From: Bacillus norwichensis
GTDB taxonomy: Bacteria > Bacillota > Bacilli > Bacillales > Bacillaceae_C
Assembly: GCF_014836955.1 (NCBI RefSeq)
Contig: NZ_JACSPV010000025.1
Span: 1-61,208, forward strand
Length of the DNA: 61,208 bases
Reading direction: 5' to 3'
A program made the translations under genes and the position numbers. A model generated the notes under the pieces. The model saw only the letters and a list, made by a program, of their open reading frames with translations. It did no database searches and had not been told where the DNA came from. This document shows positions 34,894-43,715 of the stretch, piece after piece; position 1 is the stretch's first letter, and the number at the start of each line of letters is the position of its first letter.

Positions 34894-36057
34894 TTAATGA
34901 ATGGCTGTTTCAAGAACCAACTGGTTGTTGGCAAATCTCTCAATAGAGAGGGAGGACAAATCTAAAGTTTCATATTTTCCAAGACGAATCATTTCAGAAA
35001 GTCCTTTTCCTGCTGCTGGCGCTTGCTGGAACCCATGTCCGCTGAAACCGGTAATGATGAAATAACCTTTCATGTCCGGATGTCCGCCGATAATCGCATT
35101 TTGGTCTACTGTATTGAAGTCATATAATCCAGCCCAGCTGCGTTCCACCTTCAGCTGTTCAAACAGTTGGCTTCTTTCATAGAAGATTGGCCATACTTCT
35201 TCTTCGAAAGTGGACTTATTCGAAGAGAATTCAAAGCTGTACGGATCTTTATGAGGCATACCGGTGATCACTTTCTCTCCTTCTTCGCGGAAGTAGAATC
35301 CGGTCGGATCGAAAACAAGAGGCAGCGATTTAGAGAATGTCTTTGTCAAATCCAGGCAGAAAATCTGATAGCGAAACGGCTTGACAGGAATGTCGATATC
35401 GATTGTCTCGCTAAGTGCGCCGGACCATGCGCCGCATGCATTGACAACGATATGAGCATGATATTCCTCTCCGGACTCAAGTCGGACACCTGTTACTCTC
35501 CCATTTTCTGCAAGGAGTGATTGAACTGGCTGGTAAATATAATCCACTTCCATTGATTTTGACTTTTTCACATAGAATTGAAGGACTGTATATGGATCCA
35601 TATATCCTGCATCTGTATCAAACGTAGCTCCAGCCAGATCTCCCGTATTTAGTTCTGGAACGATATTACGGATCTCTTCTACGGATAGGGTTTCCATATT
35701 GGCTCCGCACCGGTTTTGGAAGTTGGCCTCCTCTATCAATCTCGGCATTGTTTCGCTCGTACCTAGGTACAAATATCCGGTCTGCTTAAAATCAATTTGC
35801 GGAGATTCGCCGTTCACTGCCATTTCTTTTGCAAAACTTTTGTAAAAGTCCAGACTGTAACTGCTCATCTGTATATTGATTTCAGTCGTGAATGAGAGGC
35901 GGATACCGCCCTCACTGCGCGGAGTGGAAGAGAATTCATACATTTGGTCTTTTTCAAAGACTGCAATACTTCCAGTGAATCCGTCTTTACGTAGGTTGTA
36001 GGCCAGGCTGGAGGCCATGATGCCTCCGCCAGCAATAATCACATCATATTTATTCAT
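34894..36057 (-). CDS. FAD-dependent oxidoreductase (DAO family)
   Basis: 387 residues. N-terminal FAD site VIIAGGGIMASSLAYNL, then STPRSEGGIRLSFT near 45, and the C-terminal GFSGHGFQQAPAAGKGLSE near 340, as in sarcosine oxidase, glycine oxidase and related amino-acid oxidases. It would oxidise a secondary amine or amino acid. It lies 70 bases after the SDR gene in the same direction, probably in one operon. No close relation to the other DAO enzyme at 16613 beyond the fold. Substrate unknown; the neighbouring OCD enzyme and PutP-type symporter suggest an imino acid or opine. Confidence 0.88.
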   Translation of the reverse strand: MNKYDVIIAGGGIMASSLAYNLRKDGFTGSIAVFEKDQMYEFSSTPRSEGGIRLSFTTEINIQMSSYSLDFYKSFAKEMAVNGESPQIDFKQTGYLYLGTSETMPRLIEEANFQNRCGANMETLSVEEIRNIVPELNTGDLAGATFDTDAGYMDPYTVLQFYVKKSKSMEVDYIYQPVQSLLAENGRVTGVRLESGEEYHAHIVVNACGAWSGALSETIDIDIPVKPFRYQIFCLDLTKTFSKSLPLVFDPTGFYFREEGEKVITGMPHKDPYSFEFSSNKSTFEEEVWPIFYERSQLFEQLKVERSWAGLYDFNTVDQNAIIGGHPDMKGYFIITGFSGHGFQQAPAAGKGLSEMIRLGKYETLDLSSLSIERFANNQLVLETAIH

Positions 36058-36127
36058 TTAGAAACCACCCTTTACTAGACATATTTTCGTAAAATGCAGC
36101 AATGAAGCGGTAAAAGAAAAAGCTGAA

Positions 36128-36913
36128 TTAATCAAACATCAATGGGCGTGCAATTTTATTAATGGCTGCTCCATCTACCATAAGCGTCTGGCCGCTGATG
36201 TAAGAGGCTCCGTCCGAACACATGAACAGGCAGGCGTTGGCAATATCGTCCACTACTCCGATTCTTCCCATCGGCTGGAATCTGAGCGTTTCTTCAAATG
36301 CAGCATCGGGATCCTCCAGGCTGGCGAATGTCTGATGCAGCAGTGGGGTGTCGACTGAACTTGGGCATACAGCATTTACGCGGATATTCAGGGGACCGCA
36401 GTCAAGAGACATTTGTCTTGTAAGGGCTGTCATTCCACCTTTGGAAGCCGCATAAGCTGCCAGTCTTGTAATTGTTTTCTCTGCATGCCAGGAAGCGATA
36501 TTGACAATGGCCCCTCCGCCGCGCTTTTCCATCTCAGGGATTGCATATTTTGAGCAGAGGAAAGCTCCTGTCAAATTGACGCTGATTACTTTATTCCATT
36601 CTTCAAAAGAAGTGTCTACAGCAGATTTCCGAATATTGACTGCTGCATTATTGATGAGGAGATCCACACCGCCAAAATGTTCGGCTGTTGTGCTGATCAA
36701 GTTCTTAACATTATCTTCACTGCTGACATCTGTTTTGACGAAAAGACAATCAATTTCTTCGTTGATAAACTGGTCTATTGCCTGCTTGCCTGCTTCTTCG
36801 TTCACATCAGCGATGACCACCTTTGCTCCATTCTTGCCAAACGTTCGGGCGATACCTTCACCAATTCCTTGGCTTCCGCCGGTAATAATTGCTACTTTAT
36901 CTTGTAATCTCAT
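36128..36913 (-). CDS. SDR-family oxidoreductase
   Basis: About 261 residues. Classical SDR: TGGSQGIGEG (NAD(P) binding) near 12, NNAA near 89, catalytic Ser in NIASWH near 140, and YAASKG (Tyr and Lys) near 154. An acidic Asp in VVIADVNEE after beta-2 points to NAD. GGAGGG is 7 bases before ATG 36913, so the longer start at 36949 is less likely. The C-terminal IARPLMFD is unusual. First gene of the minus-strand pair, with an operator palindrome and a CcpA-like site in front. Confidence 0.88.
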   Translation of the reverse strand: MRLQDKVAIITGGSQGIGEGIARTFGKNGAKVVIADVNEEAGKQAIDQFINEEIDCLFVKTDVSSEDNVKNLISTTAEHFGGVDLLINNAAVNIRKSAVDTSFEEWNKVISVNLTGAFLCSKYAIPEMEKRGGGAIVNIASWHAEKTITRLAAYAASKGGMTALTRQMSLDCGPLNIRVNAVCPSSVDTPLLHQTFASLEDPDAAFEETLRFQPMGRIGVVDDIANACLFMCSDGASYISGQTLMVDGAAINKIARPLMFD

Positions 36914-36994
36914 TTTGTAACCCTCCGGTTGTAGATGTTTGTTTTCCAAAATGCTGGTTGCTTTCTAAAGCGATGATTAGTTTTGAAATGGATT

Positions 36995-37032
36995 ATTCCG
37001 AAATTCGGAATATAATAACCTTTTTTCGGAAT
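36995..37032. promoter_or_regulatory. Operator palindrome with extra half site
   Basis: A perfect 17-base palindrome ATTCCGAAATTCGGAAT (36995-37011) is followed 13 bases on by a second TTCGGAAT (37025-37032). It lies about 85 bases before the SDR start in a divergent intergenic region. A shape TTCCGnnnnnCGGAA suggests a dimeric regulator such as an IclR or GntR protein; which one is not shown. Confidence 0.6.
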
Positions 37033-37381
37033 GAATTAAAGTAATTATAGTATAAATTTTCTATCTTTTGCAAGCGCTTTTTCAAAAAGGAAGTGGGATT
37101 AAGGATGTTGCCTATGTGTGGGGAGGTATTTAGAGGGAAGGACGAACGACGCAAAGTATACCCTTTTTAAAAGGAGGTGGCTTTTCCTCAAGAAATATAA
37201 AATCTGCATAGTCAACAAATTGTAAGCTTTTTTTGTCAATTGTGCCCATATGAATTTTCATACCAAGTCGGTATAGTGATAGAATAGTCAGGTTATTTCT
37301 GAGGGGGTTGTAGCCGCTTGTCATGAACAGTTATCTAGCGAGTACTGTTAAGCTGTTAAAAAATGCGAAGGAGGCTAGAAC
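37033..37381. other. Divergent intergenic region, with CcpA-like site
   Basis: TGCAAGCGCTTTTT (37069-37082) matches the catabolite-responsive consensus TGNNANCGNTNNCA at all but the last two bases. It probably acts on the SDR/oxidase pair. The rest has no gene, apart from the ribosome binding site GAAGGAGG for the plus-strand enzyme. Confidence 0.4.
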
Positions 37382-38395
37382 ATGCTGATTATCAATGCTG
37401 AGGACCAACAGAAGTTGCTGAATATGTCCGAAATGGTGGAAAATGTTGGGGAGGCACTGAGAGAATACTCGGCTGGCAGGACGACAACACCGGTTCGGAC
37501 TGTCCTGCAGTTGGAAAAGAAGGAAGGCAATGCCATATTTATGCCTGCTGTTGCGGAGGGGTTAAAAAGTCTTGGAATGAAATATGTTGCCGTCTTTCCC
37601 GAAAATACCGCTCTTGGAAAAAAAACTATCAATGGAGTGGTGCTGTTGGCAGACACAGATACGGGGGAGCCGCTTGCACTATTAGAGGGGTCTTATTTAA
37701 CGGTTATGCGAACAGGCGCGCTTTCCGGGGCGGCATCCAAATATTTGTCACGCGCCGATTCGAAAGTGCTGGCTATTCTCGGTACTGGCGAGCAGGCGAT
37801 TGGACAATTCGAAGCCATCAAGGCAGTAAGGGACATTACCCAGTTGAAGTTATATAATCGGACGCGAGAAAAGGCTGAAGTCCTTGCGGAGTATATCAAA
37901 GCGAGGCATGATGTAGGCGTATCCATCCATTCTGATTCCGATGAAGCGATTAGGGGAGCGGATATTATCGTGACGGCTACAAGCTCCAGCAAACCGGTAT
38001 TCTCGGAAGCTCTTGAGCCTGGTGTCCATGTCAATTCGATCGGTTCCTATATCCCATCTATGCAAGAACTACCCAGCAATGTCATAGCAAATGCGGACAA
38101 GGTAGTAGTGGAATCAATCGATTCAGCATTAGAAGAAGCGGGTGACTTGTTGATTCCAATCAATGAAGGAAAGTTTCATAGAGACGGCATCCATGGGGAG
38201 CTTGGACTTATTATCAGTGGTCAGCTGCCGGGCAGGGATAGTGACCGGGAGATTACGGTTTTCAAATCAGTAGGATTGGCTGTAGCTGATGTGGCAGTTG
38301 CCAGATACTTTTATGAAAAAGCAATCAAGAAACAGGTGGGCCAAAAAATTTCATTGGATACTATTTCTCCTTTCTCACCAAAAATGGAAGTTTGA
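37382..38395 (+). CDS. Ornithine cyclodeaminase / mu-crystallin family enzyme
   Basis: 337 residues. Rossmann motif AILGTGEQAIGQFEAI near 130, LLEGSYLTVMRTGALSGAA near 105 (conserved Arg and Thr), SIGSYIPSMQELP near 222 and an Asp in VVESIDSALEEAGD near 240. The family includes ornithine and lysine cyclodeaminases, pyrroline-2-carboxylate reductase and alanine dehydrogenase. Since an FAD amino-acid oxidase and a PutP-like carrier flank it, reduction of a cyclic imine or deamination of an amino acid is plausible. ATG with GGAGG 9 bases upstream; terminator follows. Confidence 0.87.
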   Translation: MLIINAEDQQKLLNMSEMVENVGEALREYSAGRTTTPVRTVLQLEKKEGNAIFMPAVAEGLKSLGMKYVAVFPENTALGKKTINGVVLLADTDTGEPLALLEGSYLTVMRTGALSGAASKYLSRADSKVLAILGTGEQAIGQFEAIKAVRDITQLKLYNRTREKAEVLAEYIKARHDVGVSIHSDSDEAIRGADIIVTATSSSKPVFSEALEPGVHVNSIGSYIPSMQELPSNVIANADKVVVESIDSALEEAGDLLIPINEGKFHRDGIHGELGLIISGQLPGRDSDREITVFKSVGLAVADVAVARYFYEKAIKKQVGQKISLDTISPFSPKMEV

Positions 38396-38442
38396 TATTG
38401 GATACTGGAACGCCTATATGAGGGGTGAAATATAAATACAGG

Positions 38443-38485
38443 GACCGCCCAAATACCACGGAATGTGATATTTGGGCGGTCTTTT
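38443..38485 (+). terminator. Terminator of the OCD-family gene
   Basis: Thirteen-pair stem GACCGCCCAAATA / TATTTGGGCGGTC, 13-base loop, then TTTTG. Confidence 0.88.
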
Positions 38486-38705
38486 GTGTGAGTGAATTGT
38501 GGGAAGGGGGAGTGTATTCATCTAGTGTGAATGGTGATATCTGAAAACATGGAACAGATACGAGTCTTGTATTTGGGGTTATCAGTAAAAAGGGGATTCA
38601 AAAATTGCCATGAGGCGTATATCTTTTAGGGGTGCCTAGAGGCTCCCGAGTAATCACGAGAAAATGGAGGTCAAGAATTCCTTAAAGCTCCAAAGTGATA
38701 AGCAA

Positions 38706-38737
38706 AAAGCGACGGGTTTAAAACCCGTCGCTTTTTT
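38706..38737. terminator. Bidirectional terminator
   Basis: AAAGCGACGGGTTT and AAACCCGTCGCTTT form a perfect stem with T runs on both strands. It mainly closes the symporter gene on the minus strand, which ends 11 bases away. Confidence 0.85.
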
Positions 38738-38747
38738 CGTTGCAAGA

Positions 38748-40229
38748 TTAAACATTAATTGCCTTTTCCGTAGATAGTTCTTCTTTATCTTCGGAAGCTC
38801 CAGTCTGCTTCTCAGGGAATAATAGACTGAAGACAATACCGAATGCCAAGGCGATGAAGAACGTTGTGAACCGAGAAGAGATGATTTCCTCAAGCGGCGT
38901 GGAGATCCATATGACTGTTGAGATAAATCCGGAAATGATGGTTGCGAGAACTCCAGCTCCGGAATATTTCTTCCAAAAGAATGTAAGAATGATCGCAGGC
39001 GACAGTGTACATCCGACTCCAGCCCACGCCCACCCGACAACAAGATAGACTAGCGATTTGGAGAACAGGGCGATCATTAGACCGACGATCCCGGCGCCAA
39101 CAATGGTCATCCTTGATACTAATACAAGTTTCTTTTCGCTTAATTTGATGCCAAGGGCATTGCGGATAATGTCCTCACTTGCTGAGCTTGTAATAACAAG
39201 AAGCTGTGAGTCTGCTGTTGAAATAATGGCGGCCAGTATACCAGCAAGTAAGATGCCGGCTGCCCATTCAGGGAAAAGGTCGAGAATCATGAACGGAAGA
39301 ATCGTCTCCACATCTGCGAATGTCTGTCCCTGGTAAAGAGTCAATGCGGTCAAACCGATGAGAAAGGCGCCTACATAAGCTAGAATAACCCATACGATTG
39401 CAACAGTCGCCCCTGTTCTTGCCTCTTTCTTGTCCTTCAATGCCATAAAGCGGGCGCTGAGCTGAGGCTGTCCGCCTAGGAATCCGAAGAACCAGGCGAA
39501 GTTATTGAAGAGCAAAAGCCCCAAAGCGAATCCAGTTAATCCACCTGTCCAAGAGTCCATTGTAGGACCTGCTGCTACAACAGCATCCATGACTGATAAG
39601 CCTTCAGAGTTGATTTTGAATAAAGCCATAATAGGAAGACCGACGAGTGTGATGAGCATCATGACACTCTGAATCATATCCGTCCAGACAACACCGACAA
39701 ACCCTCCAAGATACGAAAGGGCGATGACGATAGCGAAACTGATGAGAATACCAGTTAGCGGCTTAATTCCAAAGACGGTGAACAAGGTTTTTCCGGCCCC
39801 GGCAATCTGGGCACCGAAGTAGAACATCATAAAACTACCAATTAAGATTGTTGCCAGCCAAAGGATGATTTTTCCTTTTGATTCAAATCTTGCTGCAAGA
39901 TATCCAGGAAGTGTCATGACATTATACTTCTTCGCCTCGTCCATAAATCTTCTGGCAAGGAAGAGCCAAGAGAAGGAAACCCCCAGTCCAATTCCGACTG
40001 CTACCCAGATGGCGGAGAATCCCGTCATGAAGACAAACCCCGTATAACCCAAGAGCAGCCAGGCTGATTCTCCCGTGGCCCTCTCGGAAAAAGCGAGAAC
40101 CCAGCCGGGCAATTTGCCACCGCCAATCAGGAAGTCTGAGTGTTCCATCTCTTTCCTGCTAAAATAATAACCTATAGCGACCATGGCGAGACAGTAGAGG
40201 ATGAATTCTACTAAAATAGTTGTATGCAT
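38748..40229 (-). CDS. Sodium:solute symporter, PutP type
   Basis: 493 residues, thirteen membrane helices. The start VEFILYCLAMVAIGYYFSRK, GGGKLPGWVLAFSERATGES near 36, SYLGGFVGVVWTDMIQSVMM near 170 and ADSQLLVITSSASEDI near 330 are typical of sodium/proline symporters; the Ser and Thr of the last motif bind Na. Most likely it imports proline or a related compound for the catabolic genes beside it. A CcpA-like site lies in front of it at 40470. Confidence 0.9.
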   Translation of the reverse strand: MHTTILVEFILYCLAMVAIGYYFSRKEMEHSDFLIGGGKLPGWVLAFSERATGESAWLLLGYTGFVFMTGFSAIWVAVGIGLGVSFSWLFLARRFMDEAKKYNVMTLPGYLAARFESKGKIILWLATILIGSFMMFYFGAQIAGAGKTLFTVFGIKPLTGILISFAIVIALSYLGGFVGVVWTDMIQSVMMLITLVGLPIMALFKINSEGLSVMDAVVAAGPTMDSWTGGLTGFALGLLLFNNFAWFFGFLGGQPQLSARFMALKDKKEARTGATVAIVWVILAYVGAFLIGLTALTLYQGQTFADVETILPFMILDLFPEWAAGILLAGILAAIISTADSQLLVITSSASEDIIRNALGIKLSEKKLVLVSRMTIVGAGIVGLMIALFSKSLVYLVVGWAWAGVGCTLSPAIILTFFWKKYSGAGVLATIISGFISTVIWISTPLEEIISSRFTTFFIALAFGIVFSLLFPEKQTGASEDKEELSTEKAINV

Positions 40230-40780
40230 ATAATCTACTCCCTTATTGTTTGATTGGGAAAAGCTGAGTATAATAAATCGGCAAAGGCGTTAATTCTGCT
40301 CGTGACCTGATGATTTTTCTGGTTTTTATTATTCGTTGAAATGCCGTGCCGCTGCATTTGACGGTCGGACTGAAGATGGTCTGAATGTTTAGAAATCCAA
40401 TGAACACTTGTTGTAGTAAGTTTAAAATATGAATGCTACGATTGAATTATAAAAAGAATAAAAATAAATAAAGCGCTTACAAATTGGGATGCTTCAAAAC
40501 GTGTACATTCGTTTATCGGGATAGATCTTGGTTCGGATCTCATATGGAATGATGCAATAGATAAAGTTTCTACATATCCGTCTGGCGATTCTCTTATTAC
40601 GTACTGCATCTCAGATTTTTTCTATATCAGTCCCCCTGGCAGTCGTTATGTACATGTAATTATAGCTTAGTCTTTTTCTCTTTCAAGAAACAATATGCAC
40701 AAAATTTAGAATACTATATTGCGAGTATCTTGGTATAATCATTGCTATGCTAGAGTCGTGACAGTTGGGAGGTAAAGGAA
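40230..40780. promoter_or_regulatory. Divergent regulatory region, symporter / CdaR gene
   Basis: 550 bases without a gene. AAAGCGCTTACA (40472-40483) fits the core of a CcpA binding site (12 of 14 consensus positions, counting from 40470) and lies upstream of the symporter. TATAAT at 40734-40739 is a good -10 box for the plus-strand regulator gene, though no strong -35 is seen. Confidence 0.5.
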
Positions 40781-41983
40781 ATGAAGCTTTTTGAGCAGGT
40801 TGCACAATCTCTAGTAGAACAGACATCATCTTTGCTGGGTATCTCTCTCAGTATTACAGACGAAAAGGGTATCATAATCGGTTCTGATAATAAAGAGAGG
40901 ATTGGGACATTGCATCCGGTATCTTCCCGGGTGATTGAAGGGGGAAGAGAGACAGTATTCACGAAGGAGCAGGTGGATAACCTGGAGAATGTTTTGCCGG
41001 GAATTGCGGCTCCCATTTGGTTTGATCATAAGATCATCGGTGTTTTAGGCATTGTTGGTGATCCAGAAAGTGTCAGGAAGTATGTGAAATTTATCCGCAA
41101 CCATATTGAGATGTTTCTCAAAGAGAGCTTCCGTACAGAGTCAGAGCTCGTCCAAATGAAGACGACGGAACTATTCGTACAGCACCTAATTCATTATCGG
41201 GATTGGAAGGATACAAGCAAACTTGAAGAATACTGCCAATTGCTCGGAGTGCATTTCAACGGGTCGAGGGTATGTTTGCTGATTCATTTTCCTGCCCTTA
41301 GGGAATTAACCTCGCAGGCATCCCCGCTGCAAACACAACTGCAAAGCCTGATTAGACACTTGTTTAGAGGAAGCAATGAGGACATTGTTTGTCCAGTCAA
41401 TCAAGACCAGTGGGCGGTTTTCAAAATCGTTAATTCGAAAGATGAGCCCAACTTAAAAAGGACATGTACCAGTGCTGTTGGCAAACTGACTGCTTTTATG
41501 GATCGAGAAGGTGTCCGGGGTGGGGTCACTATCGCTTATGGGAAGAGTTATACTGGACTGGAAGGGGCAGCCCGCTCCTATCAACAGGCCAAAAAAGCTA
41601 TAAAGGCTGGTCTGAGAAGTGATCCGGGAAAAAGAGTATATTCGTTTGACAGTTGGTCCATCATGCCGGATATCTTTCTGGAAGATATCGATCTTCGTTT
41701 TCTTGAGCTCTTTGCCGACGATATACGGAACATTTGGGAGTTCCCTGAATCTGATATGCTGATTGAAACTTTTATCGCTTACTGTGAAAGCAGCATGAAT
41801 GTCAGTAAGGCTGCGAGAACTCTCTATATCCATCGAAACACATTGATGTACCGGCTAAACAAGATTAGTGAGCTGAGTCGAATCAATCCCCAATCATTTG
41901 AACAGTGTATGATCCTTTACATCGCTTTGAAGAAAAGGGAGAGAAATCCGTTGTTCATGAAAGGGGCAGGAAAAAAATATTAA
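40781..41983 (+). CDS. CdaR-family transcriptional regulator
   Basis: 400 residues. The N-terminal sugar-diacid recognition domain (about 1-130; SSLLGISLSITDEKGIIIGS, GIAAPIWFDHKIIGVLGIVG) is followed by a linker and a PucR-type C-terminal helix-turn-helix (ARTLYIHRNTLMYRLNKISE near 350). Such regulators activate genes for uptake and breakdown of sugar acids, purines or amino acids. ATG with GGAGG 10 bases before it. Divergent from the symporter, and in front of the decayed ThDP gene and the pxp operon; either may be its target. Confidence 0.88.
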   Translation: MKLFEQVAQSLVEQTSSLLGISLSITDEKGIIIGSDNKERIGTLHPVSSRVIEGGRETVFTKEQVDNLENVLPGIAAPIWFDHKIIGVLGIVGDPESVRKYVKFIRNHIEMFLKESFRTESELVQMKTTELFVQHLIHYRDWKDTSKLEEYCQLLGVHFNGSRVCLLIHFPALRELTSQASPLQTQLQSLIRHLFRGSNEDIVCPVNQDQWAVFKIVNSKDEPNLKRTCTSAVGKLTAFMDREGVRGGVTIAYGKSYTGLEGAARSYQQAKKAIKAGLRSDPGKRVYSFDSWSIMPDIFLEDIDLRFLELFADDIRNIWEFPESDMLIETFIAYCESSMNVSKAARTLYIHRNTLMYRLNKISELSRINPQSFEQCMILYIALKKRERNPLFMKGAGKKY

Positions 41984-42039
41984 TAAAATTTTAAAAATAA
42001 ATTGAAATTTTAAAAGTCACTCGCTATACTGAGACCATA

Positions 42040-42955
42040 GATTGAAATGACAGTTCATTTAATGAAATTCAAAAGGAAATGTAAGGGTTATCATAACTTC
42101 TACCAAAGGGGGCCGCGGATGAAATCAAATTCGGCTTTGCACGGACTGAAAAATTGTTCTGTTAAATTGTTCATCCGTGATTACCGACGGCGGCAGCAGA
42201 CGGATTACATTTCCATAACCGTGATGTCGAAGTCCATAGGGGCGGGCATCTTACTGGCAGCTATTACCGGAAAGGCGGAGTTCATGATGCACATAAGCAG
42301 CGAGAGCTGGGCATTACGCTTGGGAAAGAAAAGGAGGGACCGTATTCATGGTGAAAACGTAAGGCAAGCCGACAAGAAAACCGGATATTGTAATGGTCAC
42401 TAGCGGAGGGGAGCAAACTTGCGATAGGAGTACATACGGCTTTTCAGGCCTCGACTTTGATGGTCGTTTTCTTGGTCCAGGTCCCTAAACAGGAAGTTCA
42501 AGGGAAGAGATTCTGGAGCAATATTTTTGGCCAGATAGCCAAATGAACAGTTGATTAAGGGATGCAGACAAACACCTGAGCTGATTCAACGGGCATTTCG
42601 ATTTGTTCAAACCGTGTATCGTGGTCCTGGTCATTGTCTCCTGCCGGAAGAGCTTTTGGTGGAAGAGACAGAAATGACATTTGGTAATCGTGTCAGCATA
42701 CCTTTCCTACAACAGCCAGCTCTGGAAGAAATCTGCCCGGTACAAGACTCCTTGGGAATGTAGAATCCCGGGTTATATTAGCTGGAGGAGGTGTAATTGC
42801 TTTCGATGGAGAGCCTCTCTCGTTGCAGTTTACGGAAAAGCATGCGTCATTGAAGTAATGACGAACCAGGAACAGATTTCAAGCAATAATCAGTCGGTTC
42901 CATCAGGCAAAAAAGTGAAAAGTACGCTCGAATTTCCATTAAGGTGAAAAGCTAG
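42040..42955 (+). pseudogene. Acetolactate synthase-like ThDP enzyme, decayed
   Basis: Shifting between frames gives IGVHTAFQASTLMVVFLG and GQVPKQEVQ (42433-42510), then QTPELIQRAFRFVQT (42563 on), PEELLVEETEMTFG and SRVILAGGGVIAFDG (42771 on). These are in the order of the PYR and middle domains of acetolactate synthase-like enzymes (NLAxGxxxA, GQVP, PxxIxxAF, VILAGGGV). The front part is poorly recognisable, and the ThDP-binding C-terminal domain is gone. At least three frameshifts. The pxpB gene starts right after it. Confidence 0.6.
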
Positions 42956-42965
42956 GGTGATATTC

Positions 42966-43688
42966 ATGAAATTTGTATGTAAGCCAGCGGGTGACCAGGC
43001 TGTACTTGTCGAGTTCGAAAATATGATTGATCAAGAGACAAACACAATGGTGCGCCAGCTGGCCCATTTGGCGGAGAAGGAATCGGACGATGGTATGGGG
43101 GAGGTAATTCTCGGTTATCGCTCTTTGCTGATCCACTATAATCCTGTGAAGCTTTCCTATGTGGAGGTGAAGGAAAAGCTGCAGGGATGGGGAAAGGACG
43201 CTTCGACCGTCGGTTCATCCGGCGGCCGGGAGGTTCACATTCCTGTTTTATACGGCGGCGAGCGAGGACCGGACCTGGAGGATGTAGCCGAACAGAACGA
43301 CCTTAGTTCAGACGAGGTCATCTCCATCCATTCAGGTGGAGAATATCTGGTCTATTTTCTGGGCTTTACTCCGGGCTATCCGTTTTTGGGAGGCATGTCG
43401 GAGAAAATCAGTACTCCGCGGCTGCCTTCCCCAAGGGTTTCCATACCCGCAGGAAGTGTTGGGATCGCCAACAACCAAACTGGAATTTATCCTGTTCAGA
43501 GTCCCGGCGGCTGGCGGCTGATCGGATGTACGCCTCTGCGCCTGTACGACCCGGAAAAAAAGAATCCCTTCCTCCTGGAGTCGGGGGACAAGGTGTTTTT
43601 CGAGGAAATTACCGAAGAAGAGTTTGAAGAGATAGAGGAAAACAATGAAACCTGGAACATCCACTCTTCCCAACGCATAAAGAGATGA
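42966..43688 (+). CDS. pxpB: 5-oxoprolinase subunit PxpB (KipI-like)
   Basis: 240 residues. Family pattern: AVLVEFENMIDQETN near 10, GEYLVYFLGFTPGYPFLGGM near 120 and SIPAGSVGIANNQTGIYPVQ near 160 followed by SPGGWRLIG. PxpB with PxpC and PxpA hydrolyses 5-oxoproline to glutamate using ATP. AGGGTGA is 5 bases before ATG 42966. GC content rises visibly from here on. First gene of the pxpBCA operon, 40 bases before pxpC. Confidence 0.92.
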   Translation: MKFVCKPAGDQAVLVEFENMIDQETNTMVRQLAHLAEKESDDGMGEVILGYRSLLIHYNPVKLSYVEVKEKLQGWGKDASTVGSSGGREVHIPVLYGGERGPDLEDVAEQNDLSSDEVISIHSGGEYLVYFLGFTPGYPFLGGMSEKISTPRLPSPRVSIPAGSVGIANNQTGIYPVQSPGGWRLIGCTPLRLYDPEKKNPFLLESGDKVFFEEITEEEFEEIEENNETWNIHSSQRIKR

Positions 43689-43715
43689 TGCAACAAGGGA
43701 AAGGAGGAGATTATC

